In this document: one piece after another, positions 15,926 to 24,373 of the stretch | Numbering within the stretch: position 1 is the first letter of the stretch | Layout: each line of letters begins with the position of its first letter | NCBI GenBank assembly: GCA_027010905.1 | Contig: JALVBA010000369.1 | Span: 1-46,050, forward strand | Reading direction: 5' to 3' | From: Marinilabiliaceae bacterium | Lineage (GTDB): Bacteria > Bacteroidota > Bacteroidia > Bacteroidales > Marinilabiliaceae | DNA: 46,050 nucleotides | Notes under the pieces: model-generated | Told to the model about the DNA's origin: nothing | The model's input: the letters and a program-made list of their open reading frames with translations, nothing else | Databases searched by the model: none | Program-made: the position numbers and the translations under genes

Positions 15926-15968
15926 TTTATCATCATTCAATCTAAGTTTTCCCGAGGTTAGATTTCAT

Positions 15969-17135
15969 TCAGAATGCCTCTCTCAAAGTAAAATAGATTG
16001 AGTTATCACCACGGTTAGTCATGCCAAAATCGAGTCTGAGATTCAGTCCGTCATTGGGTAGTACTTTGAAGCGAAGACCTGCCCCTCCTGCAACATGTAA
16101 ATCATTAAAAAGTTCATTGTTGAAGAAGTTGAATGCTCTTCCTGTACCAACAAAAGCAACAGCACCTATACGCCACCAAATATATTGTCGGTATTCGGTC
16201 TGAATGTACCAGACACTATTGTCAATATATTTCAGCGGTGACGGAATACCTCTTAAAAAGTGCTTTCCTCCAAGGGAGGAGAGCTTGTAAAACGGGGTAT
16301 TACCGTCGGTTATATTCAGGTAAGCCTGAGCAGCAAGCACCATCTTATCATCCTTAATACTAAAGAACTTTCTCACATCAACATTGTAGTTACTGAAACC
16401 ATAGTCGCCCAAGGAGTTACTAAAAAACCATAACGACGAAGCAGTTACAATCCACCCTTTGGAAGGGTACGATACGTTGTCACGGGTATCGAAGGCAACT
16501 ACCGGCCCCATACCATTAGCCCACCCTCCGGCGTATCCCGGCGTTTCAGGAGTCAGCAGAGCACCTGTAATATCAGAATTGTGTGAGTAGTTAAAATCCA
16601 ATCTAACACCAAAAAACAGTTTGTCTCTCCACCCTTTCAGTATATCTCCGTTCATACTAAACTGGTGCAGAAGGTACTCAGAGTATGGCTCATCTTTATC
16701 TTCGTTACCAATGCCGTAATAGGTGTCGGGCAAATACAGGAATTGTGTTTTTGTTCTGAAAAACCACTGCTTCTTTGTGTATGCTACCAGATCAATATCG
16801 AAAGAGTACATTCCGGTTGTTGAAACCATAAAATAAGGAGCAATTGTAGTAGAGCGCCTGTATTTTAAACCTTCCTCCATCTGTGTATTAATATTAATTA
16901 CAGGCATTACACCAAACTCAAACCCGGTACGTGGAGAGTATCCTCCAATGGGATAGAGCGAGAAAGTGTATTTGGGCTTTTCCCATGTAACTATATCAAT
17001 CATCTTATCAGCCAACCCTGTGGTTTTGTCAACAAAAGATTTCTTTTGAGGAATAGAGTCGTTCGCTCCCTGCCCCGAAATATTGATGAGCAGTAGTAAA
17101 ACAAAAAAGGATATTAATACCAATATTTTACTCAT
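15969..17135 (-). CDS. Omp85/BamA-like outer membrane protein without POTRA domains
   Basis: The 388-residue protein has a signal peptide (ILVLISFFVLLLLINISG) and then directly a surface-antigen beta-barrel (TFSLYPIGGYSPRTGFEFGV onward). The loop motif SSLGGKHFLRGIP corresponds to the conserved RG lid-loop motif of Omp85 proteins, and the C-terminal strands (HVAGGAGLRFKVLPNDGLNLRLDFG...YFTLREAF) match the BamA/TamA barrel end. There is no room for POTRA repeats. Such short Omp85 proteins are known in Bacteroidota; their role is not established. It lies between two PLP-enzyme genes of sulfur metabolism on the same strand, with 47 bases to the upstream one, but a functional link is not evident. 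Confidence 0.82.
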   Translation of the reverse strand: MSKILVLISFFVLLLLINISGQGANDSIPQKKSFVDKTTGLADKMIDIVTWEKPKYTFSLYPIGGYSPRTGFEFGVMPVININTQMEEGLKYRRSTTIAPYFMVSTTGMYSFDIDLVAYTKKQWFFRTKTQFLYLPDTYYGIGNEDKDEPYSEYLLHQFSMNGDILKGWRDKLFFGVRLDFNYSHNSDITGALLTPETPGYAGGWANGMGPVVAFDTRDNVSYPSKGWIVTASSLWFFSNSLGDYGFSNYNVDVRKFFSIKDDKMVLAAQAYLNITDGNTPFYKLSSLGGKHFLRGIPSPLKYIDNSVWYIQTEYRQYIWWRIGAVAFVGTGRAFNFFNNELFNDLHVAGGAGLRFKVLPNDGLNLRLDFGMTNRGDNSIYFTLREAF

Positions 17136-17182
17136 AACTCATTTTTTCGTATCATCGGGCTTGTGGTTTTTTAAAGTTGAAA

Positions 17183-18415
17183 TTAAATATTTTTTAATGC
17201 CTGATTTATATCGTCGGATATATCGTCAGCATCCTCTATACCAACAGAGAGTCGCATCATCGTATCTCGAATCTGCATCTCACCTTTCTCCTTCTCCGTA
17301 AACTCAGAATAGATAGTTGAATAGGGATGAATAATTAATGTTTTGTTATCATTAAGATTTGTTGCCCTACGAATCATCTTCAGACTATTCATAAATTTAA
17401 AACAGCTATCCATTTTAAGTTCAAAAGTCAAAATTGAACCGGGCTTATTGTTAAACATCTCCCTTGCTAAACTATTTTGAGGATGAGCCTTCATGCCCGG
17501 ATAGGTAACCTTTTGCACCGCCGGATGATTCTCAAGAAATGAAGCAACGCTAAAGCTGTTTTCAACGCTTCGGTCAACCCGCAATGCTAAAGTGTCAACT
17601 CCCAGATTCATGTAGTGGGCTGTTTGAGCAGTCATCGAACCTCCAAGATGGCGGAAAATCTCTTTCCTGATTTTTGCTACTAACGACCTCTCTTCAAAAA
17701 TTTTAAATCTACTTAGCGCTGGTATCGATTGCCAGTGCTTACCATTGTCGATTATCACACCTCCAAATGCAGCTGCACCTCCACTAATAAACTTTGTTGC
17801 CGAGGTAACATCAATATCAATGTTGTGTTCGCGCGAATTAAATACATAAGGAGGTGTAAGTGTAGTATCAGCAACTGTAATTAAGTTATGTTTTGAAGCA
17901 ATCGCAGTGATTGAGGAGATATCAGGAATCTCAAGCTGGGGGTTTGTGATCGTTTCAAAAAAGATTACACGTGTTTTACTGTCGATTGCCTCTATAATTG
18001 CTTTAGTTGAGTTAATGTCAACCCATTTCACATCAATACCCCATGAGGGCAGAGTAAACTTAAAAAACGCATAAGTATGCCCGAAAAGATGATTTGAGGC
18101 AAGGATATTTTCACCCTTCATAACCACCGCAAGAATGGCATTTGAAATTGCAGCCATTCCTGATGATACCGCAATGGCAGCCGCCCCCCCGGTAATTGAT
18201 ATTATCTTCTGTTCAAAGAACTCAACCGTAGGGTTTGAAGTCCGTGAATAGATATGACTCTTTACTTTTCCGGTAAAAACATCTTCCATATCTTCGGCTG
18301 AATCGAATTCATACGCCACACCGTCGTACACCGGCATGTGCAGAGCTCCATGTACGTCAGGCTTTGGATATTTTGTATGCAACGACCTTGTAGTGAATCC
18401 GCGTTTATTAGTCAT
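17183..18415 (-). CDS. Trans-sulfuration-family PLP enzyme (Cys/Met metabolism)
   Basis: The 410-residue protein belongs to the cystathionine gamma-synthase/beta-lyase, methionine gamma-lyase and sulfhydrylase family. Signatures: YSRTSNPTVEFFEQKI (55-71), SSGMAAISNAIL, FFETITNPQLEIPDI, VADTTLTPPYVF, and the PLP lysine K208 in TSATKFISGGAAAFGG. It differs clearly from MetY in this window, with a shorter active-site loop after the lysine, so it is not a recent duplicate. Which reaction it performs (gamma-lyase, O-acyl-homoserine sulfhydrylase or another) cannot be decided from sequence alone. Its upstream region holds a REP-like palindrome and the broken RAYT gene rather than an attenuator. Confidence 0.88.
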   Translation of the reverse strand: MTNKRGFTTRSLHTKYPKPDVHGALHMPVYDGVAYEFDSAEDMEDVFTGKVKSHIYSRTSNPTVEFFEQKIISITGGAAAIAVSSGMAAISNAILAVVMKGENILASNHLFGHTYAFFKFTLPSWGIDVKWVDINSTKAIIEAIDSKTRVIFFETITNPQLEIPDISSITAIASKHNLITVADTTLTPPYVFNSREHNIDIDVTSATKFISGGAAAFGGVIIDNGKHWQSIPALSRFKIFEERSLVAKIRKEIFRHLGGSMTAQTAHYMNLGVDTLALRVDRSVENSFSVASFLENHPAVQKVTYPGMKAHPQNSLAREMFNNKPGSILTFELKMDSCFKFMNSLKMIRRATNLNDNKTLIIHPYSTIYSEFTEKEKGEMQIRDTMMRLSVGIEDADDISDDINQALKNI

Positions 18416-18454
18416 ATTGATATTTTCTATTTTTTTTATTTTTATTTTATTTAT

Positions 18455-18487
18455 ACACCTGACAGGTTTCCAAAACCTGTCAGGTGT
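18455..18487. repeat. REP-like palindrome 1, downstream flank of the RAYT gene
   Basis: ACACCTGACAGGTTT (18455-18469) and AAACCTGTCAGGTGT (18473-18487) form a perfect 15-bp inverted repeat with a 3-nt loop. The core CCTGACAGGTTT/AAACCTGTCAGG is shared with the palindrome at 19118-19160. Confidence 0.9.
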
Positions 18488-18506
18488 AAATAAAAATAAA
18501 AAACAG

Positions 18507-19094
18507 TTACAATTCTAAATATTCTTCTATCTCCTCCATTTTCATCTTCTCTATTTTTTGTTCATGAACCAACTTAAAATTATCAAGATTTTCAAACAAC
18601 TCAACCACTTCCTCTCGTTATACATTTGTTAGACCTTTTGATAAAAAAGTAAGATATGATGTCCATGGCCATTCTAAAGTGTGACGTGCAAAATGATGAT
18701 GAACAGGATTGTCATGAGTATAAACAATAACTGTCTTCAAATAGTTTTGATTGTGGATAAGTTTTCTTTTAAAAGGTCGTTCGAAAAGGCTGCCGTGCCT
18801 TCTGTATCTTCTATTGAAAGCTTTTGTGTATGCGTTGAACAGATTGGAGAAGTATTGGTGAGGCAATTTCAGTTTAATATCCCCGTCAGGGGTGTAGTCT
18901 TTAATTTTCAACACAAAATGAAAGTGGTTTTTCATCAGACACCATGCGTATGTTTCTGCAACAGGACTGATATGTTTATTATACAGCCTTAAAAAATATC
19001 GGTAATTTTCATCTTCAACAAACAAATTCTCCCCATTTATACCACAATTATAGATGTGGTAAAAACATCCATTTTTTAATTGTATGGGGTTCAT
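18507..19094 (-). pseudogene. REP-associated tyrosine transposase (RAYT, Y1/HUH type), interrupted by an in-frame stop
   Basis: The first 158 codons (19094 to 18618) encode a Y1-type transposase: YHIYNCGINGENLF at the N-terminus, the metal-binding HUH motif in MKNHFHFVL (H57, H59), and the catalytic tyrosine Y125 in VYTHDNPVHH. A TAA at 18618-18620 stops the frame after LSKGLTNV. The same frame then stays open for 36 more codons to a TAA at 18507-18509, encoding REEVVELFENLDNFKLVHEQ and an acidic helix, which is the usual C-terminal continuation of Bacteroidota RAYTs. One base change (for example AAA to TAA) explains the break. RAYTs mobilise or maintain REP palindromes; two such palindromes flank the gene. 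The truncated protein keeps the catalytic core, so residual activity is possible. Confidence 0.88.
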
Positions 19095-19117
19095 TTTTGT
19101 TATTATTTTATTTTGTA

Positions 19118-19160
19118 TTTTTAAACCTGACAGGTTTTTAAAACCTGTCAGGTTTAAAAA
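19118..19160. repeat. REP-like palindrome 2, upstream flank of the RAYT gene
   Basis: TTTTTAAACCTGACAGGTTTT (left arm, 19118-19138) is perfectly inverted at 19140-19160 around a single T. It shares the CCTGACAGGTTT core with the element at 18455-18487. It sits between the DUF1080 gene end (19171) and the RAYT start (19094). Confidence 0.92.
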
Positions 19161-19170
19161 AATTACAATA

Positions 19171-22100
19171 TTACAACTCCTTCACACGTATGTTGCGGAA
19201 GTAGACTTCCGATCCATGTCCCAAATATCCGATATGTCCTTTTTCTCTTTTCAGACCGGGGTGGTTTTTGTGGTCGGCAGTACCGTTTTTACTCGCTTCG
19301 GCAATATCGCCATCAACAATAACCTCACCGTTCAGGATAACCTTAACATGAGTACCTTTCATAATAACCTCTTCATTATTCCATTCGCCAACAGGCTTAA
19401 GGAAACCTCTTTTTGCAGCAATTACACCATACACTGAACCATGATACTGATAAGATTTAAGGTTTGCATAAACTTCAGCCGTGTTATCCAGAATTTGTAA
19501 CTCCATACCTTTGTATGCAGCATCACCTTTTAGTGAAGCACGAATACCTAGTCCATTGTTTGCACCGGGCGTTAATTTAAACTCAAACCTGAAATTAAAA
19601 TCTTCATACTCCTTCTCTGTGAATAGATTTCCATGACTCCCATTGCTACCGCTTATCACAATCTCACCATTTACAGCTTTGTAGTCGACTTTGTTACCTA
19701 CCCAACCGTCAAGATTTTCACCGTTAAAAAGAAGTACAAAACCCTCCTTTTCCTCCTCAGCAGTTAGTTTGTTATGATTTACCGGTTTCAGTTCTCGAAC
19801 GTAAATATCACGAAATGCCAAATCGGTACCGTGAGCCTGAAGCTCTATTGTTCCTTTCGGGAAGATAGGGATACTTCTGTCCCAGTAGTTATCCATCACA
19901 ACGTTATCAACAACCAAAATGCCGTTTAGATAAACTGTAACGCGCTCACCAACCATTTTAATGCGGAAAGTATTCCAGTCATCAATTGGGTTATCGGCAA
20001 CAACAAGTGGGTGGCTCTCGTGCTTTTTATTGTTGTACAGGCCACCTGAACCCACCTGAGCTCCAACCTCTACCCTACTGGTGTCCCATATCTGCACCTG
20101 AGGTGTTCCTCTGAGGTAGATACCACTATCACCTTTTTTAGATATTCTCCAGTCAACAACCATCTCGAAGTCCCCATAGTCGTCTTTTAATGAAAGAAGG
20201 TTGTCTCCTTTACCACTAAAGACTATAGTCCCGTTTTTAACACTCCAGTTCTCATGCATCTTCTTATCTGCCTGTTCCTGAAGTTTCTTTAGTTTGTATT
20301 GCGAAAGTTGTTTTAGTTTAATCGGGTTTGTTACATAACCATGCCATCCGGTTAGGTCAGTACCGTTAAACATTGAGACAAACCCCTCTTCATCACCAAG
20401 TGAAGCGATGTAGTTATCAATGTCAATCTTGAAGTATTGAGCATCGTCACCTGTAATTAGCTCCTTCACCTTTGTAAGTGTCTCTTGCACATCTTTACCT
20501 GTAAGTCCGTTATCCTTCCCATTTGAAGGAAGAATTACCTTGAAGAGGCTGTTTGCCACATCGCTTTTCAGCTTTTTGTCGTTGATATAGCGAGTCAAAT
20601 AAATATAGCAGAGATATGTTTTTACATTTCCAAGAGCTGCGATAACCATCTTCTTATCTTCTGTAGAGACGGTATAAGGCATAATTTTCCTTAGCAAAAG
20701 AAGCTTCTGGTCATCAGGCAGATTGCCATTTGCCACTTGCGAAACATACGACTTGAAAGCCTTTGTTTTGTGTGCGTTAGGATTGTCATTCGAACAGACA
20801 TCGAACATATCACTTAAAGCTGAATTATCACTCCAACTTGTAAGAGCACTAATTGCAGCCTCTTTCACATCGCTACTGCCAGTTTTATAAAGATTACTTA
20901 CAACTTTAACTGCCTCACGCCCTCCTAATCCTGCAAGAATATTAATATACTCTGACTTATCTGTTTTGCTGTTGATATGTTTCAAAACTCTGCTCTCTGC
21001 AGATGCTCCGTCGCTACTATGTGTCGTGGCAGCCACAACTGCTTCACCAAGATTCTTTTTGTACTCATCATTCTGGCACTTGTCAAATCTCTCTAACAGG
21101 GTGTCGAGGTCTTTTTCTGAAACAACAAACTTAAGATTCTCAAAAGCTGCCTTCGACACTTCACCATCTTTGTTCTTTGTTGCTTCCAGCATCAATTCAT
21201 TAGTACCTAAAACCCGTTTACTACCCATAGTATTTATGATTACAACTTTCATCTTGGGTATAACCTGAAAATAGTAGTCACTCAGCATTACGGCATCATC
21301 TTTACCGGCAGTTATTGCAAGCACATCGGCTGTAATCTTAGCATCAGCATCATTATTATGCAAAATCATGTACTTGAGAGTAGGTTCTAATGCCTTGGTT
21401 TTTTTCAGAATGGCAAAGGTCATTAAAGCTTCTGCTCTTACTCCATCATCCTTATTGTCGAAAAACGTTACAACACTGCTTGTTACTGACTCATCGTGCA
21501 GTTGTGCAAGAAGATAGAGAAGCTCCTTCTGAACTTCAGGGTTCTTACTTTTATTCAACTCTTTCAACCACAAAGCAGGAGAGCTTTTCATCAACACAGC
21601 CTCCTTAATAACAGCTCCCCGATGCGCCTTGTCCTTCTCCTTCATCCCTGCAACAAGTATCTTCACGGCATCATCTCCGGTATAACAGCCTGCCTTTAAG
21701 AGACGTGCATCAATTCGATAAATCTCAGTTTTACTTTTTTTGAGAACCGTTTTGGCTATCCTTCCACACTCTTTCCTGTCTGAACTTTGAACTGATTGTG
21801 CATACTTAAGCAGGCTCTCAGTAGCTTTTGTCTTCTCACTATTATAACCAGCTGCTGAGGCCTCTTTTTTCAATAGTTGCAACGACTCTGAAGTATGCAG
21901 CTTCGGCAGTGCTGCAAGGATAGCCATCTTCACCCGAGCATCTGCATTTGGATACAAATCGGTCAGCTTACTTGTAACACTTGCGTTTCCTGTACTCCCT
22001 ATTGCATTGATAAGACCAATTAATGGGTCACCTTTAGCCTCTGCCAATTTGTCGGCATATAGCGCGGCAGCTTCTCCATACCCTGACATATACATAGCCT

Positions 22101-22560
22101 TAATAGCCGGTGCAGAGAGTTTCTCATCAGTAAGGTATTTTGAAAGTTCGGCAAGCGTTTTTTCTCCACCAATGTAATCAAGCTGTTGCATAAAGAACAT
22201 CTTCACATCACTGTCGCTACTCTTCTCTACATTATTGAGACAGATATTTTCCCATTCAAGAACTAATTGTTTTTCGCCTGAGAGACTCAAATGTCTGGAA
22301 TAACTCTCAATAGCAAAACGGTTTTTTGTGTCATCGCCTGTACCCGGAGTAACAATCCCGGAACACACTTTCTGAAGTCCATCATTACCAAACGTCTCCA
22401 TCTCAGTCATCAGCTTATCCTTGAGCTGCATATTATCAGTAGGCATCTGAACTAACAGGTCTGCCACTTTTGTTTCTAATGTACGGTTCTCTTGCGCATT
22501 TATATTCAATGCCATAAACAGTGATAAAACCGCAACTATGAATATCTTATTTCTTTTCAT
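19171..22560 (-). CDS. HEAT-repeat protein with two C-terminal DUF1080 (3-keto-disaccharide hydrolase-like) domains
   Basis: The 1129-residue exported protein starts with a signal peptide (KIFIVAVLSLFMALNINA, cleavage near QE). Residues about 25-720 are alpha-helical HEAT-like repeats (for example AAISALTSWSDNSALSDMF). Two DUF1080 domains follow: about 725-930, beginning GFVSMFNGTDLTGWHGY, and about 937-1129, beginning GFVLLFNGENLDGWVGN. Both have the typical GDSGIYLRG or NNGLGIRAS segment and end with AFRDIYVREL or YFRNIRVKEL. DUF1080 domains are concanavalin-like folds; some members cleave 3-keto-glycosides. The gene is 81 bases downstream of a Tat-exported Gfo/Idh/MocA oxidoreductase, which fits an oxidise-then-cleave route for glycosides; that is inference. 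Start at the signal peptide Met. Confidence 0.88.
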   Translation of the reverse strand: MKRNKIFIVAVLSLFMALNINAQENRTLETKVADLLVQMPTDNMQLKDKLMTEMETFGNDGLQKVCSGIVTPGTGDDTKNRFAIESYSRHLSLSGEKQLVLEWENICLNNVEKSSDSDVKMFFMQQLDYIGGEKTLAELSKYLTDEKLSAPAIKAMYMSGYGEAAALYADKLAEAKGDPLIGLINAIGSTGNASVTSKLTDLYPNADARVKMAILAALPKLHTSESLQLLKKEASAAGYNSEKTKATESLLKYAQSVQSSDRKECGRIAKTVLKKSKTEIYRIDARLLKAGCYTGDDAVKILVAGMKEKDKAHRGAVIKEAVLMKSSPALWLKELNKSKNPEVQKELLYLLAQLHDESVTSSVVTFFDNKDDGVRAEALMTFAILKKTKALEPTLKYMILHNNDADAKITADVLAITAGKDDAVMLSDYYFQVIPKMKVVIINTMGSKRVLGTNELMLEATKNKDGEVSKAAFENLKFVVSEKDLDTLLERFDKCQNDEYKKNLGEAVVAATTHSSDGASAESRVLKHINSKTDKSEYINILAGLGGREAVKVVSNLYKTGSSDVKEAAISALTSWSDNSALSDMFDVCSNDNPNAHKTKAFKSYVSQVANGNLPDDQKLLLLRKIMPYTVSTEDKKMVIAALGNVKTYLCYIYLTRYINDKKLKSDVANSLFKVILPSNGKDNGLTGKDVQETLTKVKELITGDDAQYFKIDIDNYIASLGDEEGFVSMFNGTDLTGWHGYVTNPIKLKQLSQYKLKKLQEQADKKMHENWSVKNGTIVFSGKGDNLLSLKDDYGDFEMVVDWRISKKGDSGIYLRGTPQVQIWDTSRVEVGAQVGSGGLYNNKKHESHPLVVADNPIDDWNTFRIKMVGERVTVYLNGILVVDNVVMDNYWDRSIPIFPKGTIELQAHGTDLAFRDIYVRELKPVNHNKLTAEEEKEGFVLLFNGENLDGWVGNKVDYKAVNGEIVISGSNGSHGNLFTEKEYEDFNFRFEFKLTPGANNGLGIRASLKGDAAYKGMELQILDNTAEVYANLKSYQYHGSVYGVIAAKRGFLKPVGEWNNEEVIMKGTHVKVILNGEVIVDGDIAEASKNGTADHKNHPGLKREKGHIGYLGHGSEVYFRNIRVKEL

Positions 22561-22641
22561 TATTGTATCTTATAAGTTAAAAATCATTATTAAAACCTCA
22601 ATCTGACATTTTTATCAAACATCTAATCCCCACATAAAATA

Positions 22642-23979
22642 TCAAAAGATATCCCAGGGTGCACGCATCGGATAGTTATTCATATCATTAGCTGCTTTAT
22701 CGTTGATAAACTCCTGTTTAACCGGATTGTAATGCAGGGTGCGACCTAAGCGTAATGCCGTAACACCCATGTTAACAATTGTAGCCGACCGGTGACCATT
22801 CATCTCATTAAGTGCAAATTTCTTTCTTGTTCTCACCGACTCGTGGAAATCAATAATTTGAGGTTCCGGATCGGGCATCGATTGAGTAGCTTCCTTAAGA
22901 TTTGGAATTGTTGATTTGAAACCCCGATACACCTTTCCATTAGGACCTTCAAGATATGCTGCATCCTTAATACTGTTGTCTCCATCGAGAATAATCTGAC
23001 AACCATCTTCATAAGTGTAGGTTATACGACGCCATGTACCAACGGCATAAGGGTGCTGCTGCGGAGCATCAATCTCCACTTTTATCGGGCTGGTTTCATC
23101 TTTACCAAGAAGATACTGAACAGGGTCGAGGTAGTGCTGACCCATATCTGCCAGACCTCCGCCATCGTAATCCCAGTACCCTCTGAATTTAGAGTGGACA
23201 TGCTCTTTGTTGTATGGCTTATACGGAGCAGGCCCGAGCCACATATTATAATCCAGCTCTTTAGGTACAGGCATTGGTGGTAGGTTATACTCCCCTCTCC
23301 AGAAGAACTTCCAGTTATAACCGGTAATTCCACTAACTGTAACTTTCAATGGCCATCCTAACACACCACTCTCCACAATTTTCTTCAATGGCTTAACGGT
23401 TGTTCCCAATCCGTAAAACTGACCTCTGAACCTGAACCACGTATTTAGTCTGAACATCCGTCCATGCTTCTGCACAGCCTCTATAACTTTTTTACCTTCG
23501 CCTATTGTTCGGGTCATTGGCTTCTCACACCATATATCTTTTCCCGCCTCAGCAGCCATTACCGACATCAGTCCGTGCCAGTGAGGAGGAGTGGCAACGT
23601 GAACAATATCAATATCTTTTTGAAGTAACAACTCTCTAAAATCGTGGTAAGTATTTACTCCTTTCCCTACTTTCTTTACTGCTCGGTCGAGGCGATTCTG
23701 GTCAACATCACACATGGCAACAAGTCTTCCCGGCCTGTTAAGATGATGACCATATCCAATTCCACCCATCCCAATAATAGCTTTGGTTATCTGGTCACTT
23801 GGGGCAGTAAAACCCGGCCCGCCAAGCACATGGCGTGGAACAATAGTAAACGCAGCTGCTCCAAGCACACTTGTTTTAAGGAATTCGCGCCGCTTAAGAC
23901 TGCCGGCTTTTTCACTCTTTGTTAACGAATCAACTCTAGGATTCTCTTTTTTGTCCGATTTGTTTTCTTTCTCTTTCAT
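22642..23979 (-). CDS. Tat-exported Gfo/Idh/MocA family oxidoreductase
   Basis: The 445-residue protein has a charged N-terminus and a twin-arginine signal (SLKRREFLKTSVLGAAAF, R30-R31), so it is probably exported folded with its cofactor. The NAD(P)-binding motif is IIGMGGIGYGHH (GMGGIG at 70-75), followed by LVAMCDVDQNRL, VHVATPPHWHG and the catalytic-lysine motif WCEKPMTRT. The C-terminal half (LADMGQHYLDPVQYLLG, YTYEDGCQIILDG) is as in the exported subgroup common in Bacteroidota and Planctomycetota. Family members oxidise sugars or sugar derivatives at a hydroxyl group; here the partner may be the DUF1080 protein encoded next. Substrate unknown. Confidence 0.92.
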   Translation of the reverse strand: MKEKENKSDKKENPRVDSLTKSEKAGSLKRREFLKTSVLGAAAFTIVPRHVLGGPGFTAPSDQITKAIIGMGGIGYGHHLNRPGRLVAMCDVDQNRLDRAVKKVGKGVNTYHDFRELLLQKDIDIVHVATPPHWHGLMSVMAAEAGKDIWCEKPMTRTIGEGKKVIEAVQKHGRMFRLNTWFRFRGQFYGLGTTVKPLKKIVESGVLGWPLKVTVSGITGYNWKFFWRGEYNLPPMPVPKELDYNMWLGPAPYKPYNKEHVHSKFRGYWDYDGGGLADMGQHYLDPVQYLLGKDETSPIKVEIDAPQQHPYAVGTWRRITYTYEDGCQIILDGDNSIKDAAYLEGPNGKVYRGFKSTIPNLKEATQSMPDPEPQIIDFHESVRTRKKFALNEMNGHRSATIVNMGVTALRLGRTLHYNPVKQEFINDKAANDMNNYPMRAPWDIF

Positions 23980-24373
23980 AAGAAGCTTTTAATATGTTTA
24001 GCATGAATAATTTCAAAAGACCCTAAAGATATAAAAAAAACATCCCTAAACATGTTAACATACGTTAATTAGCCTTTATGATTAAACCTTAAATTCTCTT
24101 TTCAGTTAAATTAACATTTTCCACAAAACTGGTAGTAGAACCTCAGTTAATAAGATTGAAGTTGGAGATATGATTTCTGTTGTTGAGGCCTATATCCTAT
24201 GGCTTGGATGAAGATCTGAAAAATGAATTTCCTGATATCGACGACCTCGACTTAGACATCCTGCCTGCCCTATGATAGCTATTGAGAAAGTTGCAAACTC
24301 TATTTAGTATCTGCTTAAATTCTGTTATATCCGAAGGTATTACTAATTTTGAAAAAAAAGTTTGTGACTACAG
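23980..24373. other. 394-base gap with a possible decayed coding remnant
   Basis: The left part (23980-24120) is AT-rich with a 10-bp palindrome ATGTTAACAT (24052-24061) and a TATCTTTA-like -7 element on the minus strand (24024-24031) for the oxidoreductase gene. From about 24120 to 24307 the plus strand reads like protein broken across frames: NKIEVGDMISVVEAYI, then after a shift YGLDEDLKNEFPDIDDLDLD, then after a second shift MIAIEKVANSI and TAG. I do not recognise the family; chance cannot be excluded. Confidence 0.35.

Larger units (their letters stand above)
15565..15968 (-). promoter_or_regulatory. metY-cysK leader region: tandem attenuator candidate
   Basis: This 404-base gap is structured, in minus-strand order: promoter (15925-15894), Met/Cys-rich ORF 1 (15877-15830), 1:2 hairpin (15853-15832), antiterminator segment AGGCTTT (15831-15825), terminator 1 (15800-15769), Cys/Met-rich ORF 2 (15753-15652), possible antiterminator segment (15673-15666), terminator 2 (15639-15599), metY. 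I looked for SAM-I and SAM-II riboswitch cores and did not see them. Confidence 0.6.

Noticed and set aside
15683..15961. Plus-strand 92-codon reading frame beginning MCHIHMDVHRHVEL in the metY leader region
   Set aside because: It is the opposite strand of the attenuator hairpins and leader ORFs, runs through both arms of terminator 1, and is not protein-like after the first residues.
15565..15968. SAM riboswitch upstream of metY
   Set aside because: I looked for the SAM-I and SAM-II conserved cores on the minus strand and found neither; the short ORFs with paired antiterminator segments explain the region better. A profile search (for example with Rfam models) would settle it.
18455..18487. 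REP-like palindrome 1 as a simple terminator of the RAYT gene
   Set aside because: Its core is repeated at 19118-19160 on the other side of the gene, and on the minus strand it is followed by only a modest AT-rich stretch; a REP element is the better reading, though it may also stop transcription.
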